Shown in pieces: positions 50,129-59,153 of a stretch of DNA of 64,000 nt. The notes beneath the pieces are model-generated. The model worked only from the letters and a program-made list of their open reading frames with translations. It was not told the DNA's origin and did not search any database. The stretch lies in contig CAMYKY010000002.1 in the NCBI GenBank assembly GCA_947259165.1, positions 21,720 to 85,719 on the forward strand, in the 5' to 3' direction. This DNA comes from an uncultured Acidobacteriota bacterium. Its GTDB lineage: Bacteria > Acidobacteriota > Vicinamibacteria > Marinacidobacterales > SMYC01. Numbering within the stretch: position 1 is the first letter of the stretch; every line of letters begins with the position of its first letter. A program made the translations under genes and the position numbers.

Positions 50129-51142
50129 ATGAAGATTGGAGATCGGTCCATCGGGGAGGGCGCTCCGGCGTTTCTCCTCGCCGAAGTGGCCTCCGCCCAT
50201 CAGGGCGAAGCCGTGCAAGCGCTGGCTCTTGCGACCAGCGCGAAAGACTCCGGGGCGGAAGGCGTGAAGTTCCAGCTCTTCCGTGCCGCCGCTCTCGTGG
50301 CGCCGAACGACCCAAATCGATCGACGTTCGACCAAATCGAGCTCTCGCTCGAGGATTGGGAGGATGTCCTGCAGGAAGTGGGCTCCTTGGGTCTGCCGCT
50401 GTTCGCCGACGTGTTCGATCGCGAAAGCCTCGCTCTTGGCGAGCGGGTCGGGATGGCCGCCTACAAAATCCATTCGACGGATATGGAAAACCCGGAGTTC
50501 ATTCGAGAGGTGGCTGCGACAGGAAAGCCGGTATTGCTGTCGACCGGAGGCTGCGGGCTCGGTGCCGTCGAGTCGGCGATCGCTGTCGTCAGGACCGAGG
50601 GAAACGAAAGCCTGATGCTCTTGCACGGTGTTCAGAATTTCCCAACGCGGGCGTCGGATTCTCACCTCCGCTACATCAACACGCTGAAACAGACTTTTGG
50701 TCTGCCGGTCGGGTTTCTCGATCACGTTGACGGCGGCACGACCACTGCGCTGATGCTTCCTGCTCTGGCAGTGGCATTCGGGGCCGACCTCGTGGAAAAA
50801 CACGTGACCCTCAATCGGAGCGCGAAAGGCTTCGACTACGAATCAGCGCTCGAAAAGGATCGGTTTCGCACCATGGTGGAGCTCATCCGTGAAGCCGAAG
50901 CCGCGTTCGGTGAGCCGCAGTCGACTCGCGGAGCAGGCGCCGAGGCTTATCACCGTGTCATGCGCCGCGCGGTGTTGGCTTGCACCGAGCTTCGGGCCGG
51001 TGAGCCGATCGAGAGAAATCACCTCGCGTTTCTGAGAAACGAGACCGGGCTCGCGCCTTATGAAGCCTCGCGGCTCATTGGGCGAAAACCTCGGGCGGAC
51101 ATTGCGGCGTGGTCGCCGCTGACGGAGGATTTGTTTGAGTAA
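50129..51142 (+). CDS. NeuB-family nonulosonate synthase, divergent paralogue 1
   Basis: 337 residues from the ATG at 50129, with GGGAG nine bases upstream; an ATG two codons earlier is too close to it. The fold is a TIM barrel followed by an SAF (antifreeze-like) domain from about residue 275 (LRAGEPIERNHLAFLRNETG). The motifs are shifted from the standard enzyme: AEVASAHQGEAVQ replaces AEAGVNHNG, but GVKFQLFRA, KIHSTDMENPEF, LLHGVQNFPT and FLDHVDGG retain the metal-binding His residues. It condenses PEP with a six-carbon sugar in the family. Whether it makes the same product as the second synthase is unknown. Confidence 0.82.
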   Translation: MKIGDRSIGEGAPAFLLAEVASAHQGEAVQALALATSAKDSGAEGVKFQLFRAAALVAPNDPNRSTFDQIELSLEDWEDVLQEVGSLGLPLFADVFDRESLALGERVGMAAYKIHSTDMENPEFIREVAATGKPVLLSTGGCGLGAVESAIAVVRTEGNESLMLLHGVQNFPTRASDSHLRYINTLKQTFGLPVGFLDHVDGGTTTALMLPALAVAFGADLVEKHVTLNRSAKGFDYESALEKDRFRTMVELIREAEAAFGEPQSTRGAGAEAYHRVMRRAVLACTELRAGEPIERNHLAFLRNETGLAPYEASRLIGRKPRADIAAWSPLTEDLFE

Positions 51143-51929
51143 GGTTCTATGGGAGGAGGGGAAGGTCCTCATCGCGGTCTCGGCGCGCATGCGCTCGGAG
51201 CGTTGCCCGGGCAAAGCGTTGGCGCCGTTGGCGGGTAAGCCCCTTCTCGAGCATCTCCTTGAACGCCTCTGCTCACTGGGTGGAGCCTCTCCGGTGGTGC
51301 TCGCGACGTCTGACTCCGTTGAGAACGACCCACTCGTTGAGACCGCCGAGCGGTGCGGCGTCCGTTGGTTTCGCGGGGACGAGAACGACGTTCTTGGTCG
51401 CCATCTAGCTTTGGCCGAGGCGTTCGGTGTCGATCACGTCGTTCGGGTCACGGGGGACAACCCGCTCACGGACCTGCCGCTCATCGAGAACCTCGTGACC
51501 GACCACCTCGAGGCCGGCGCGGACTACACGTACGTGCCGGGCGATGCGTTGCTCATGGGCATCCTCTCGGAAGTCATCTCGCGCAAGGCACTCGAGACGA
51601 GCCACCGAGACGGTGAGGATCGGCATCGCTCAGAGCTCGTAACTCTCTATGTCAAAGAGAACCCGGAGCGGTTCCGCGTGGCTCGGGCGGAGCTGCCCGA
51701 GCAGCTCTACCGACCCGAATATCGACTGACGGTCGACGAGCCGGATGATCTCGTGCTCATGGAGCGCATCTTCGATAAACTGTATCGTTCCGGCGTTGTG
51801 CTCCAAACGATCGACGCCATCCGGCTCCTGGACCAAGAGCCTGAGCTGGCTGAAATCAACGCGCACATTCGGCACAGTGCAGCGAATTTTCGCTCGGTAG
51901 CCTTGGACGACAACGATGCAAAGTATTGA
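51135..51929 (+). CDS. SpsF-like nucleotidyltransferase
   Basis: 264 residues from a TTG at 51135, with GGAGG six bases upstream. The N-terminus VLIAVSARMRSERCPGKALA is the family's nucleotide-binding motif (the x-R-x-x-S-x-R-x-P-x-K pattern), and VVRVTGDNPLTDLPLIENLV holds the acidic metal site. Such proteins, related to KdsB and CMP-NeuAc synthetases, accompany spore-coat and nonulosonate clusters and are thought to activate or supply a sugar nucleotide. It sits between the two NeuB-family genes with overlaps at both ends. Confidence 0.8.
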   Translation: MSKVLWEEGKVLIAVSARMRSERCPGKALAPLAGKPLLEHLLERLCSLGGASPVVLATSDSVENDPLVETAERCGVRWFRGDENDVLGRHLALAEAFGVDHVVRVTGDNPLTDLPLIENLVTDHLEAGADYTYVPGDALLMGILSEVISRKALETSHRDGEDRHRSELVTLYVKENPERFRVARAELPEQLYRPEYRLTVDEPDDLVLMERIFDKLYRSGVVLQTIDAIRLLDQEPELAEINAHIRHSAANFRSVALDDNDAKY

Positions 51930-52965
51930 CTTCGGTGGCCGCCTCATCGGCGAGGACCAGCCTGCTTTCGTGATTGCGGAAGCGGGCGTGAACCACAACG
52001 GGGATCTCGAGCTCGGGCGCTCGCTCATCAAGGAGGCCAAAGCCGCCGGAGCCGATGCCATCAAGTTCCAAAGCTACAAAGCCGGCAAGATCTCGACCCG
52101 CACTGCGCCGCGTTACTGGGTGGAGGCCGACGATCCAGACGGCAGCCAGTTCGACACCTTTGCGAAGCTCGACAGCTTCGGCCCCGAAGAGCACGAGGCT
52201 TTGTTTCGCTACGCGAGGGAGTGCGACCTCTTGTGCTTTTCCGCACCGTTCGATGACGAGGCAGTGGACATGCTCGTTGAGCTCGGCGCTCCTGGCTTCA
52301 AGATTGCCTCAGCAGACCTCACCGACCACCCGTTACTCGCGAAAGTGGCCGCGACGGGCAAACCCGTCATTCTGTCAACTGGGCTCGCCACGATCCCGGA
52401 GATCGGCGAGGCCATCGCCGTCGTTCGCGGCCGCGGCAACGAGCAGATCGTTCTCTTGCATTGCACTCTCCAGTATCCGTGCGATGCGGAGAACGCGAAT
52501 TTGCGCATGATGCTGCATATGAAGGCCGCGTTTCCTGGGATTCCCGTGGGACTGTCCGACCACACCCTCGGGATCGCAGTCCCCCAGGCCGCAGTCGCGC
52601 TCGGCGCCGTCGCCGTCGAAAAGCACTACACCGTGGACAAAACGTTACCGGGAAGTCCTGACCATCATCTGTCGGTCGACCACCACGAACTGAAGCAGAT
52701 GATGGACGGCATCCGGACGATCGAAAAGGCCATGGGCCGTTACGAGAAAGGCCCGGTCGAAGCCGAATCCGAGGCGTACCGCTATGCCCGCCGCAGCATC
52801 GTGACCGCGCAGGATGTGCCCGAGGGGACGACCCTCACCCGCGAGATGCTGACCTTCAAGCGGCCTGGCACCGGGATCTATCCGAAGTTCGTCGACGTCG
52901 TCGTGGGACGCACCGCAAAGCGCGAAATTCCCGAGGACACAGTGCTCGACTGGACGATGGTCTGA
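51916..52965 (+). CDS. neuB: NeuB-family nonulosonate synthase 2 (sialate/legionaminate/pseudaminate type)
   Basis: 349 residues, the closer match to the canonical enzyme: FVIAEAGVNHNGDLELGRSL, ADAIKFQSYKAGK, KIASADLTDHPLLAKVAAT, LLHCTLQYPC and PVGLSDHTLGIAVPQ with metal-binding histidines, EKHYTVDKTLPGSPDHHLS, and an SAF domain from about residue 290. It makes a nine-carbon acid from PEP and an N-acyl hexosamine. Sequence alone does not separate Neu5Ac, legionaminic and pseudaminic synthases, so the symbol means family membership only. It starts 14 bases before the end of the SpsF-like gene. Confidence 0.9.
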   Translation: MQSIDFGGRLIGEDQPAFVIAEAGVNHNGDLELGRSLIKEAKAAGADAIKFQSYKAGKISTRTAPRYWVEADDPDGSQFDTFAKLDSFGPEEHEALFRYARECDLLCFSAPFDDEAVDMLVELGAPGFKIASADLTDHPLLAKVAATGKPVILSTGLATIPEIGEAIAVVRGRGNEQIVLLHCTLQYPCDAENANLRMMLHMKAAFPGIPVGLSDHTLGIAVPQAAVALGAVAVEKHYTVDKTLPGSPDHHLSVDHHELKQMMDGIRTIEKAMGRYEKGPVEAESEAYRYARRSIVTAQDVPEGTTLTREMLTFKRPGTGIYPKFVDVVVGRTAKREIPEDTVLDWTMV

Positions 52966-52972
52966 GTCGCTC

Positions 52973-54691
52973 ATGAAGGATGGGCTTCGCGTCATTGCTG
53001 TCGTGCCAGCGCGCGGAGGCGATCCCGAAGTGCCCTACCTCAACATCAAGAAGCTCGGAGCGCTCCCGTTGATCGTTCACACGTTGCAAGAAGCGGACAA
53101 GAGCGTCTACATCGATCGGCTGGTCGTCTCCACGGACGATGACCAAGTGGAACGAGTCGCACTCGAGTACGACGGCAACGTGGAGGTCGTCCGGCGCCCG
53201 GAAGCGCTCTCTCGGGATATCTCCGAGATCCGAGAGGTGATCCGGCATGCCGTTGAAACGATGGAGTCGACCGGGAACGACCCCCGTTTCGATATCGTCG
53301 TGACGCTTCAAGCGACATCGCCGTTTCGGCGGGCGGAGCAAATCGATGCGGCCATCGACGAGCTCATCGACAACGATTTCGACGCTGTGATTTCTCTCAA
53401 GGAAGTGCGGACCCTCACGTGGCATCGCCCGGGCGGGACGCTCGAGCCTCTCTTCGAGCGGCCCGGTCGTCGCGACGAGCTCGAGCCGCTTTATCACGAG
53501 GACGGCGCCATCCGAGCCGTAAAGCGCCCTGTGCTCGAGTCGAACCAACGCCTCGGCAAGAAGGTCGGCCATGTCCTCATGGACAAGATGTCGGCTCTCA
53601 CGGTTCACGATATTTACGATTTCTGGCTGGCCGAGAAACTCGTGCATTTGCCCCGAGTGCTCTTTTGCGTCGACGGTGGCGCCGAGATGGGAATGGGGCA
53701 TGTGTATCGGAGTCTCGCCGTCGCCAAAGAGCTGACCCAGATCGTCTCCCATGCCGACGTTTGTTTTCTAATGTGTGCGGACCTGCCCGAAGGAGTTCAA
53801 CACATCGCACGTGCTGGGTATCCGATCCGCGTTGCCCCTGGCGACGACGCGCAAACCCTCATTGGGGTCATTCGCGACTACTCTCCCAACGTCATTATTA
53901 ATGACCGGCCATTCCTCGAGGACGACTATCTTCGTTCGCTCGCCGGTCTGGGGGCATCGACAATCAATCTCGTCGACTCGCTCGACGATATCGAAAAGCC
54001 GTCCGAGCTGGCCTCGATCATCATCGCGACCATGCAGGAGGGTGAGGTCGAGCTCGACGACTACCACGCCGGCCCAGCGTTCGCGATCCTGCGGGAGTCG
54101 TTTCGAAACAAGGCAAGCAACACACCGGATATTCCGGACGAAGGTCGCAAGATCGTCGTCAGCTTTGGTGGGAGCGACCCGCAGAACTTGACCATGAAAA
54201 CGCTGTCGGCGCTCGACGGACTGCCGGAGCTCGCCGTGACCGTCGTGCTGGGTCCGGCCTACGCGTACCGGGCCGAGCTCGATGCGCTCGTCTCCAGCCT
54301 CTCGAACAAGCCCGAGATCCTGAAAAGCGTCGAGCACATGGCGGATATCCTCTTCGAGGCGGACCTCGTTCTTTGCTCTGGGGGTATGACGGTGTTCGAG
54401 ATAGCCGCGCTCGGACGTCCCGGAATCGTCTTGTGTCAGAACACGCGTGAGCGCGAGCGCATGGAAAACTTCGCCCACTACGGGACGATTCTGCATCTCG
54501 GGCTCGGTACCGAGGTGAGCGAGGAAGCGATTCGTGAAAAGGCTCGAGGGCTCGTACTGGATCGCGAAAATCGACAGCGCATGAGTGACGCCGGCGCACG
54601 GCTGGTCGATGCCCAGGGCGTGAGCCGGGTCTATGAAGTCATGAAGAAGGCCGGCAATAAAGGGCCAGCCAATGGAGGTCGGTGGTTATGA
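52973..54691 (+). CDS. Fused CMP-nonulosonate synthetase and PseG-like glycosyl hydrolase/epimerase domain
   Basis: 572 residues in two domains. Residues 1-225 are a cytidylyltransferase (NeuA/PseF type) with IAVVPARGGDPEVPYLNIKK, LVVSTDDDQVERVALEYDG and VTLQATSPFRRAEQIDAAID; the first motif lacks the usual SKG..KN. Residues about 228-560 are a GT-B domain like PseG, the UDP-sugar hydrolase of pseudaminate synthesis (LFCVDGGAEMGMGHVYRSLA, INDRPFLEDDYLR, VSFGGSDPQNLTMKTLSAL, LCSGGMTVFEIAALGRPGI). The hydrolase acts before the synthase and the transferase after it, so one polypeptide brackets the NeuB step. Confidence 0.85.
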   Translation: MKDGLRVIAVVPARGGDPEVPYLNIKKLGALPLIVHTLQEADKSVYIDRLVVSTDDDQVERVALEYDGNVEVVRRPEALSRDISEIREVIRHAVETMESTGNDPRFDIVVTLQATSPFRRAEQIDAAIDELIDNDFDAVISLKEVRTLTWHRPGGTLEPLFERPGRRDELEPLYHEDGAIRAVKRPVLESNQRLGKKVGHVLMDKMSALTVHDIYDFWLAEKLVHLPRVLFCVDGGAEMGMGHVYRSLAVAKELTQIVSHADVCFLMCADLPEGVQHIARAGYPIRVAPGDDAQTLIGVIRDYSPNVIINDRPFLEDDYLRSLAGLGASTINLVDSLDDIEKPSELASIIIATMQEGEVELDDYHAGPAFAILRESFRNKASNTPDIPDEGRKIVVSFGGSDPQNLTMKTLSALDGLPELAVTVVLGPAYAYRAELDALVSSLSNKPEILKSVEHMADILFEADLVLCSGGMTVFEIAALGRPGIVLCQNTRERERMENFAHYGTILHLGLGTEVSEEAIREKARGLVLDRENRQRMSDAGARLVDAQGVSRVYEVMKKAGNKGPANGGRWL

Positions 54692-55650
54692 AAGTGCTCA
54701 TTACCGGTGGCGCGGGTTTCATCGGCTCGCATCTCTCGGAGGCGCTGCTCGAGCGCGGCGACGAGGTACACGTGCTCGACGATCTCTCGACCGGGAGCAT
54801 CGACAACATCGAGCACCTGAAACAGAACGCGAGTTTCGGCTACACAATCGACACGGTCATCAACGAACCGGTGACGGCGGAGCATGTCGACCGAGTGGAC
54901 GTCGTCGTCCATCTCGCTGCTGCGGTCGGTGTTCGACTCATCGTCGAAAGCCCCGTGCATACGATCGAGACCAACGTTCACGGTACCGAGACGGTGTTGA
55001 AGCTCGCCAACAAGAAGAAGAAAAGTGTGTTGCTCGCTTCGACGTCTGAGGTCTACGGCAAGAGCAAGGAGTTTCCGTTCAAAGAGACCGCCGATCTCGT
55101 GATGGGCGCGACGAGCAAGGGTCGATGGAGCTACGCCTGCTCCAAAGCCATCGACGAGTTTCTCGGGCTCGCCTACTACAAAGAAAAAAAGCTCCCGGTG
55201 ACTGTGGTACGCCTTTTCAACACCGTGGGGCCGCGCCAGACGGGACGCTACGGCATGGTGATTCCCAATTTTGTTCGCCAGGCGCTCGCGGACCAGCCAA
55301 TCACGGTTTACGGGGATGGGACCCAGAGCCGGTGCTTTACGGATGTTTCCGATGTGGTGCGAGGGCTTGTGGGACTTCTCGACTACGCCGATGGGCCCGG
55401 TGAGGTTTTCAACATCGGCTCGCAGCAAGAAGTCAGCATCCTCGAGCTCGCGAAGAAGGTAAAGGCCGCGACCGGGAGCGACTCGGAGATCGTCCTCGTA
55501 CCGTACGACCAAGCCTACGAAGAGGGCTTCGAGGATATGTTGCGTAGGGTGCCCGACACGAGCAAGATCGCAGCGGCCGTCGGCTACGAGCCGAGGGTGC
55601 CCCTTGACGAGATTCTTCAGCGTGTCATCGATTATCTCTCGACGTCTTGA
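54688..55650 (+). CDS. SDR-family nucleotide-sugar epimerase/dehydratase
   Basis: 320 residues from an ATG that overlaps the previous stop (ATGA) with GGAGG nine bases upstream; a GTG six bases earlier is too close to it. NAD motif LITGGAGFIGSHLSEALLE. The catalytic Ser and YxxxK are intact in LASTSEVYGKSKEF and WSYACSKAIDEFLGLAYY. GPRQTGRYGMVIPNFVRQAL and CFTDVSDVVRGLVGLL are typical of UDP-glucuronate decarboxylase/UDP-Glc 4-epimerase-type enzymes. It probably supplies or modifies a sugar for the cluster, possibly at the hexosamine stage. Confidence 0.86.
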   Translation: MKVLITGGAGFIGSHLSEALLERGDEVHVLDDLSTGSIDNIEHLKQNASFGYTIDTVINEPVTAEHVDRVDVVVHLAAAVGVRLIVESPVHTIETNVHGTETVLKLANKKKKSVLLASTSEVYGKSKEFPFKETADLVMGATSKGRWSYACSKAIDEFLGLAYYKEKKLPVTVVRLFNTVGPRQTGRYGMVIPNFVRQALADQPITVYGDGTQSRCFTDVSDVVRGLVGLLDYADGPGEVFNIGSQQEVSILELAKKVKAATGSDSEIVLVPYDQAYEEGFEDMLRRVPDTSKIAAAVGYEPRVPLDEILQRVIDYLSTS

Positions 55651-55689
55651 TCCGAATCCCGACGTGACGCGACGTATCGCAGCGTATTG

Positions 55690-57351
55690 ATGCGGGACCC
55701 TGTTCTCATCGTCGCGGTTTTCGTCGCGGCGGCGCTTCGACTCTACGGGATCGATCACGGCCTGCCCTTCGTCTACAACCCCGATGAAGTGAACATCATG
55801 GCGCGGGCGCTCTCCGTCGCTCAGGGTCTCGATCCCCACTACTACCTCTACCCGAGTTTCTTCTTCTACTTCGTCTTTGCCGTCATGGGCGGGCTCTACG
55901 TGTTCGGCTGGCTTCATGGCGACTACGCAAACGTCGCCGCTTTTCAGGCACGGTTTTTCGAGGATCCGACAGCGTTTTATCTCGGCGCTCGCCTCATCGG
56001 CGTCGCGGCGGCTCTCGGGACCGTCGTACTCACCTACCGCCTCGTCGACAAGCACTTCGGCCGTACCGCTGCGAGAGCCGCGTCGTTGTTTATTGCGGTG
56101 GCCTACTTCCACGTGCGTGATTCGCACTATCTCAAGCATGATGTTCCGAGTGGATTCCTGCTCATCGCGTCGCTTTGGGCCATCGATCACGCGCTTTCGC
56201 AAAAGCAATTGTCGGCGTATCTTCTTGCGGGCGCGGCGCTCGGGGTGGCCTTCGCGACGCACTACTACATGATCTTCCTCGCGCCCGCGTTCATCGTCTG
56301 TCATTGGGTCCACCGCCGGCGGGAGCAATTCGTGCTCGTGCTCGCCGCCGGCGGCGTCTCCGCGATCACGTTTTTCTTTCTGTCCCCGTTCGTCTTGTTG
56401 AATTTGTCGACCGCGCTCGAGCACATGCGCGCCAACCGTCAGGTTGTCGTGGACCGGAGTCTCGATACCGGGTTTGCGATCTTTCCGAGCCTTGGGCGCT
56501 ACATCGAATTTGTGGTAACACAGGGCCTGGGTGTCATCGTGGTCGGTTTGATCATCGCGGGGGTCGTGCTCATGGCGGGAAGAGATCGTCGCCGGCTCGC
56601 GCTTTGGGGTACGTTCCCTCTCTTGTTCTTCGCATTTATCACCTACACCTTTTTCGCTGGCCGCTATTTGAATCCGATTCTTCCATGTCTCGCCGCGTTC
56701 GCTGGATTCGCCGTTGCCGCGGTCGAGAAACACTTTGGCAAGGTGACGGGGGTCGTCGTTGTCGTCTTGGCCTGTCTGCAGCCGCTGTATTGGTCGTTCC
56801 AGGTCGACCGTCTCTTCGCGGGTGACGATACGCGAACCCTGGCGAGGGATTGGATCGTCGAGCACGTCGCCGCAGGAGAATCGATTGCGCTTCAGTCGTA
56901 CTCCGTGCCCGTGCCGCAATCGGCGAAGAGTTTTCACGATAGCCTGGAAGCGAATGGTGCTCTGAACGAGCTCGAACGCCGTGGAAAGTACGCGTCTTTG
57001 CTCGACGTCGCGGAGTCGGAACCGACGAGCTACCGATTGTTTTTCCTGGGCAAGGGTGACGAGCTCAACCGTGTCTATGTCGGCTACGACGAGCTCGCGC
57101 AAGGCTTCGAACCGTTGAGGGAGCACGGCATCGGGCAACTCATCCTGCGTCGCCCGCCGACTTCGCCCCCGGCCGCGGTAACGGCGGTCTTCGAGCTGGC
57201 GGCTCAACAAGGCAAATCGCTCGCGACGATCTCGCCGTTCGTGGGCGGTAAGGAAACGATTCCGTATTTGGACAATGAGGACTGGGCGCCGAGCTCTTTC
57301 CTGTCCCACAAAGGCCCTGTGATCGAAATATGGTCTCTCGACGAACAGTAG
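55690..57351 (+). CDS. GT-C-type membrane glycosyltransferase (GT39/ArnT-like)
   Basis: 553 residues from the ATG at 55690. About nine to eleven transmembrane helices in the first 360 residues. The first periplasmic loop carries LYGIDHGLPFVYNPDEVNIM, the acidic GT-C signature that coordinates the polyprenyl-phosphate sugar donor. The C-terminal 200 residues are a soluble, probably periplasmic domain (VEHVAAGESIALQSYSV and following). It lies 39 bases after the epimerase and overlaps the next membrane gene. It likely transfers a lipid-linked sugar outside the inner membrane. Confidence 0.8.
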   Translation: MRDPVLIVAVFVAAALRLYGIDHGLPFVYNPDEVNIMARALSVAQGLDPHYYLYPSFFFYFVFAVMGGLYVFGWLHGDYANVAAFQARFFEDPTAFYLGARLIGVAAALGTVVLTYRLVDKHFGRTAARAASLFIAVAYFHVRDSHYLKHDVPSGFLLIASLWAIDHALSQKQLSAYLLAGAALGVAFATHYYMIFLAPAFIVCHWVHRRREQFVLVLAAGGVSAITFFFLSPFVLLNLSTALEHMRANRQVVVDRSLDTGFAIFPSLGRYIEFVVTQGLGVIVVGLIIAGVVLMAGRDRRRLALWGTFPLLFFAFITYTFFAGRYLNPILPCLAAFAGFAVAAVEKHFGKVTGVVVVVLACLQPLYWSFQVDRLFAGDDTRTLARDWIVEHVAAGESIALQSYSVPVPQSAKSFHDSLEANGALNELERRGKYASLLDVAESEPTSYRLFFLGKGDELNRVYVGYDELAQGFEPLREHGIGQLILRRPPTSPPAAVTAVFELAAQQGKSLATISPFVGGKETIPYLDNEDWAPSSFLSHKGPVIEIWSLDEQ

Positions 57352-59135
57352 CTCTAGCGCTCGTCATTGCGGCGGTCGTCTTTGCCGCGACGGCCGCGTT
57401 GTATCAGCAACGCTGGCTCCAGGACGAGGGCCGGGATATCGTCATCGACTTCGAAAACGCTTACGAAGGCGGTATGATTTCGGAGTTCAACAATCGAGAG
57501 CGGATCGACGGTGGCTTTGTTCGATGGACGAAGGCCGTCTCGTACGTGGATTTCCACAACTTGCCGCGCTCAGGGTCGCTTGTCGTCGAAGCTCGACTCC
57601 GGGTACGCCGGCCCCACGGGGAGCCGCTTCCGAATCTCGCGTTCACCGCCAATGCTGCGACGGTTCACACGAGCGCCGGGCGTCCCGGGACCGAGAGCTA
57701 TCGTTTCGAGATTCCCGCAAACCGCTCGCATATCCGACTCGGCATTCGCTCCGATACCTTCGATCCCAACGGTAAGCGTCCCCTTGGTGTCCAGGTGCTC
57801 GGCATCACCTTGGAGCTGCCCGACGAGTCGGTTTCCTGGGCGGCGCCTGCGAGCTGGATGGCGGGCGCGGCTGTTTTGTTGTTCGCTGCGGGGATCGTTG
57901 CATCAGCGGAAGCGAGCTTTCTTGCCGCGGGGGCATCGCTGCTGGCGTCGGGGGCCTTCCTCTATTTGCTGGCACAGCACGCGGTCAGGTTCTCTGTTTA
58001 CCCTCGACAGGTCGCCGTGCTTGCAGCACTCACTCTGCTCGTTGCGTTCGTGACCCGTCGACTTCAAACGGATGCGAGGCCGTCCGTCACCAGTGCCATC
58101 GCAGTTGTCTTCCTCGTCGAGATGGCCGTGGCCTTCTACCCTTTGACGCTGACCTCCGACGCGGACTTTCAAGCCAACCGCATGCAGCACTTTCTCGAAG
58201 GTGATTGGCATCCGACGTCGGTGACCCAGCACGACCCGCCGTTCGACATCCCCTACCCGGTGTCGCTCTACGCGGTGAGTGCGCCTCTCGTGATGATGGG
58301 TCTCGAACGCATTTCGGCGCTCACGGCGGTGACTTCCGCATTCGATGTGCTCGTTTCGGTGATGCTGATCTTCTTGGCGTGGCGCTTTCTCGATGACGTT
58401 CGCGGCGGTGTGCTCGCGGCACTGATCTATCAACTCGCCCCAATGAATGCGTTGAGTCTATCGGCAGGAAACCTCACGAACCTTTTCGCCGTCGCCCTGC
58501 TCACGCTGGCATTCGCGTTGCTTCTGACGCGCCCGATCCTGTGCGGAATAGCGACGTTCGTCGCGCTCACGGCCCACTTCGGGATGCTGCTCGAGGGGGT
58601 CGTCCTCTGGCCGGTCTGGCTCGCTGTTTTGTGGCTCGGCCCGACGCCAGTGAAAGACGACCGCGCGCGTTTGACGCTTGCCGTGGTGGCGAGCTTCGTG
58701 CTTGCGGCGGTGTACTACCTAGGCTACCTCGAGCTGGTTACGAGTCAGTGGGATCGAGCGCTTTCGCGAGGCTCGACTGGAGGCACCGGCGGGTGGCAGT
58801 CGACAGTGCCCCAGTTCGGGTGGGTGTTCCTCGTGGTGGCGGCTCTGGGCGCCTGGTCGCTCGCCACCTCCCGGCGGCCGTCGCCGTTCCGGGCCACGGC
58901 GTTCGTTTGGCTCGGCGTGTCGATTCTGTTTCTCGTCGTCGACCTCGTCTCGGCTGTCGAGATCCGCTACGCCCTCCAAGCCCTCCCCTTGCTCGCACTT
59001 TTCGGCGGAATCTACCTCTCGACGGCTTTGGGTCGAGGGCGCGTTGGTGCCGCTGCGGCGTGGGCCGCCGTCGTTTATATTAGTGTCATGGGGGCTCGCA
59101 CACTCCACGATGTCGTTCTAATTCGTTATCACTGA
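57330..59135 (+). CDS. Large polytopic membrane protein, GT-C-like
   Basis: 601 residues. A first transmembrane helix (ALALVIAAVVFAATAALY) precedes a periplasmic beta domain of about 135 residues, then about ten to twelve hydrophobic helices from residue 170 to the end (for example AGAAVLLFAAGIVASAEASF and IRYALQALPLLALFGGIYLS). The loop TSDADFQANRMQHFLEGDWH resembles the acidic first loop of GT-C enzymes, but family membership is uncertain. It overlaps the GT39 gene by 22 bases, so the two are probably co-translated and act on the same glycan. Confidence 0.65.
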   Translation: MVSRRTVALALVIAAVVFAATAALYQQRWLQDEGRDIVIDFENAYEGGMISEFNNRERIDGGFVRWTKAVSYVDFHNLPRSGSLVVEARLRVRRPHGEPLPNLAFTANAATVHTSAGRPGTESYRFEIPANRSHIRLGIRSDTFDPNGKRPLGVQVLGITLELPDESVSWAAPASWMAGAAVLLFAAGIVASAEASFLAAGASLLASGAFLYLLAQHAVRFSVYPRQVAVLAALTLLVAFVTRRLQTDARPSVTSAIAVVFLVEMAVAFYPLTLTSDADFQANRMQHFLEGDWHPTSVTQHDPPFDIPYPVSLYAVSAPLVMMGLERISALTAVTSAFDVLVSVMLIFLAWRFLDDVRGGVLAALIYQLAPMNALSLSAGNLTNLFAVALLTLAFALLLTRPILCGIATFVALTAHFGMLLEGVVLWPVWLAVLWLGPTPVKDDRARLTLAVVASFVLAAVYYLGYLELVTSQWDRALSRGSTGGTGGWQSTVPQFGWVFLVVAALGAWSLATSRRPSPFRATAFVWLGVSILFLVVDLVSAVEIRYALQALPLLALFGGIYLSTALGRGRVGAAAAWAAVVYISVMGARTLHDVVLIRYH

Positions 59136-59153
59136 AGACCGGTCGCAGCAGAT

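Noticed and set aside
54631..57309. 892-codon open frame on the minus strand
   Set aside because: It lies entirely antisense to the SDR and GT39 genes. Its translation is an unbroken run of Arg, Asp, Glu and His without domains, typical of the shadow of a GC-rich gene.
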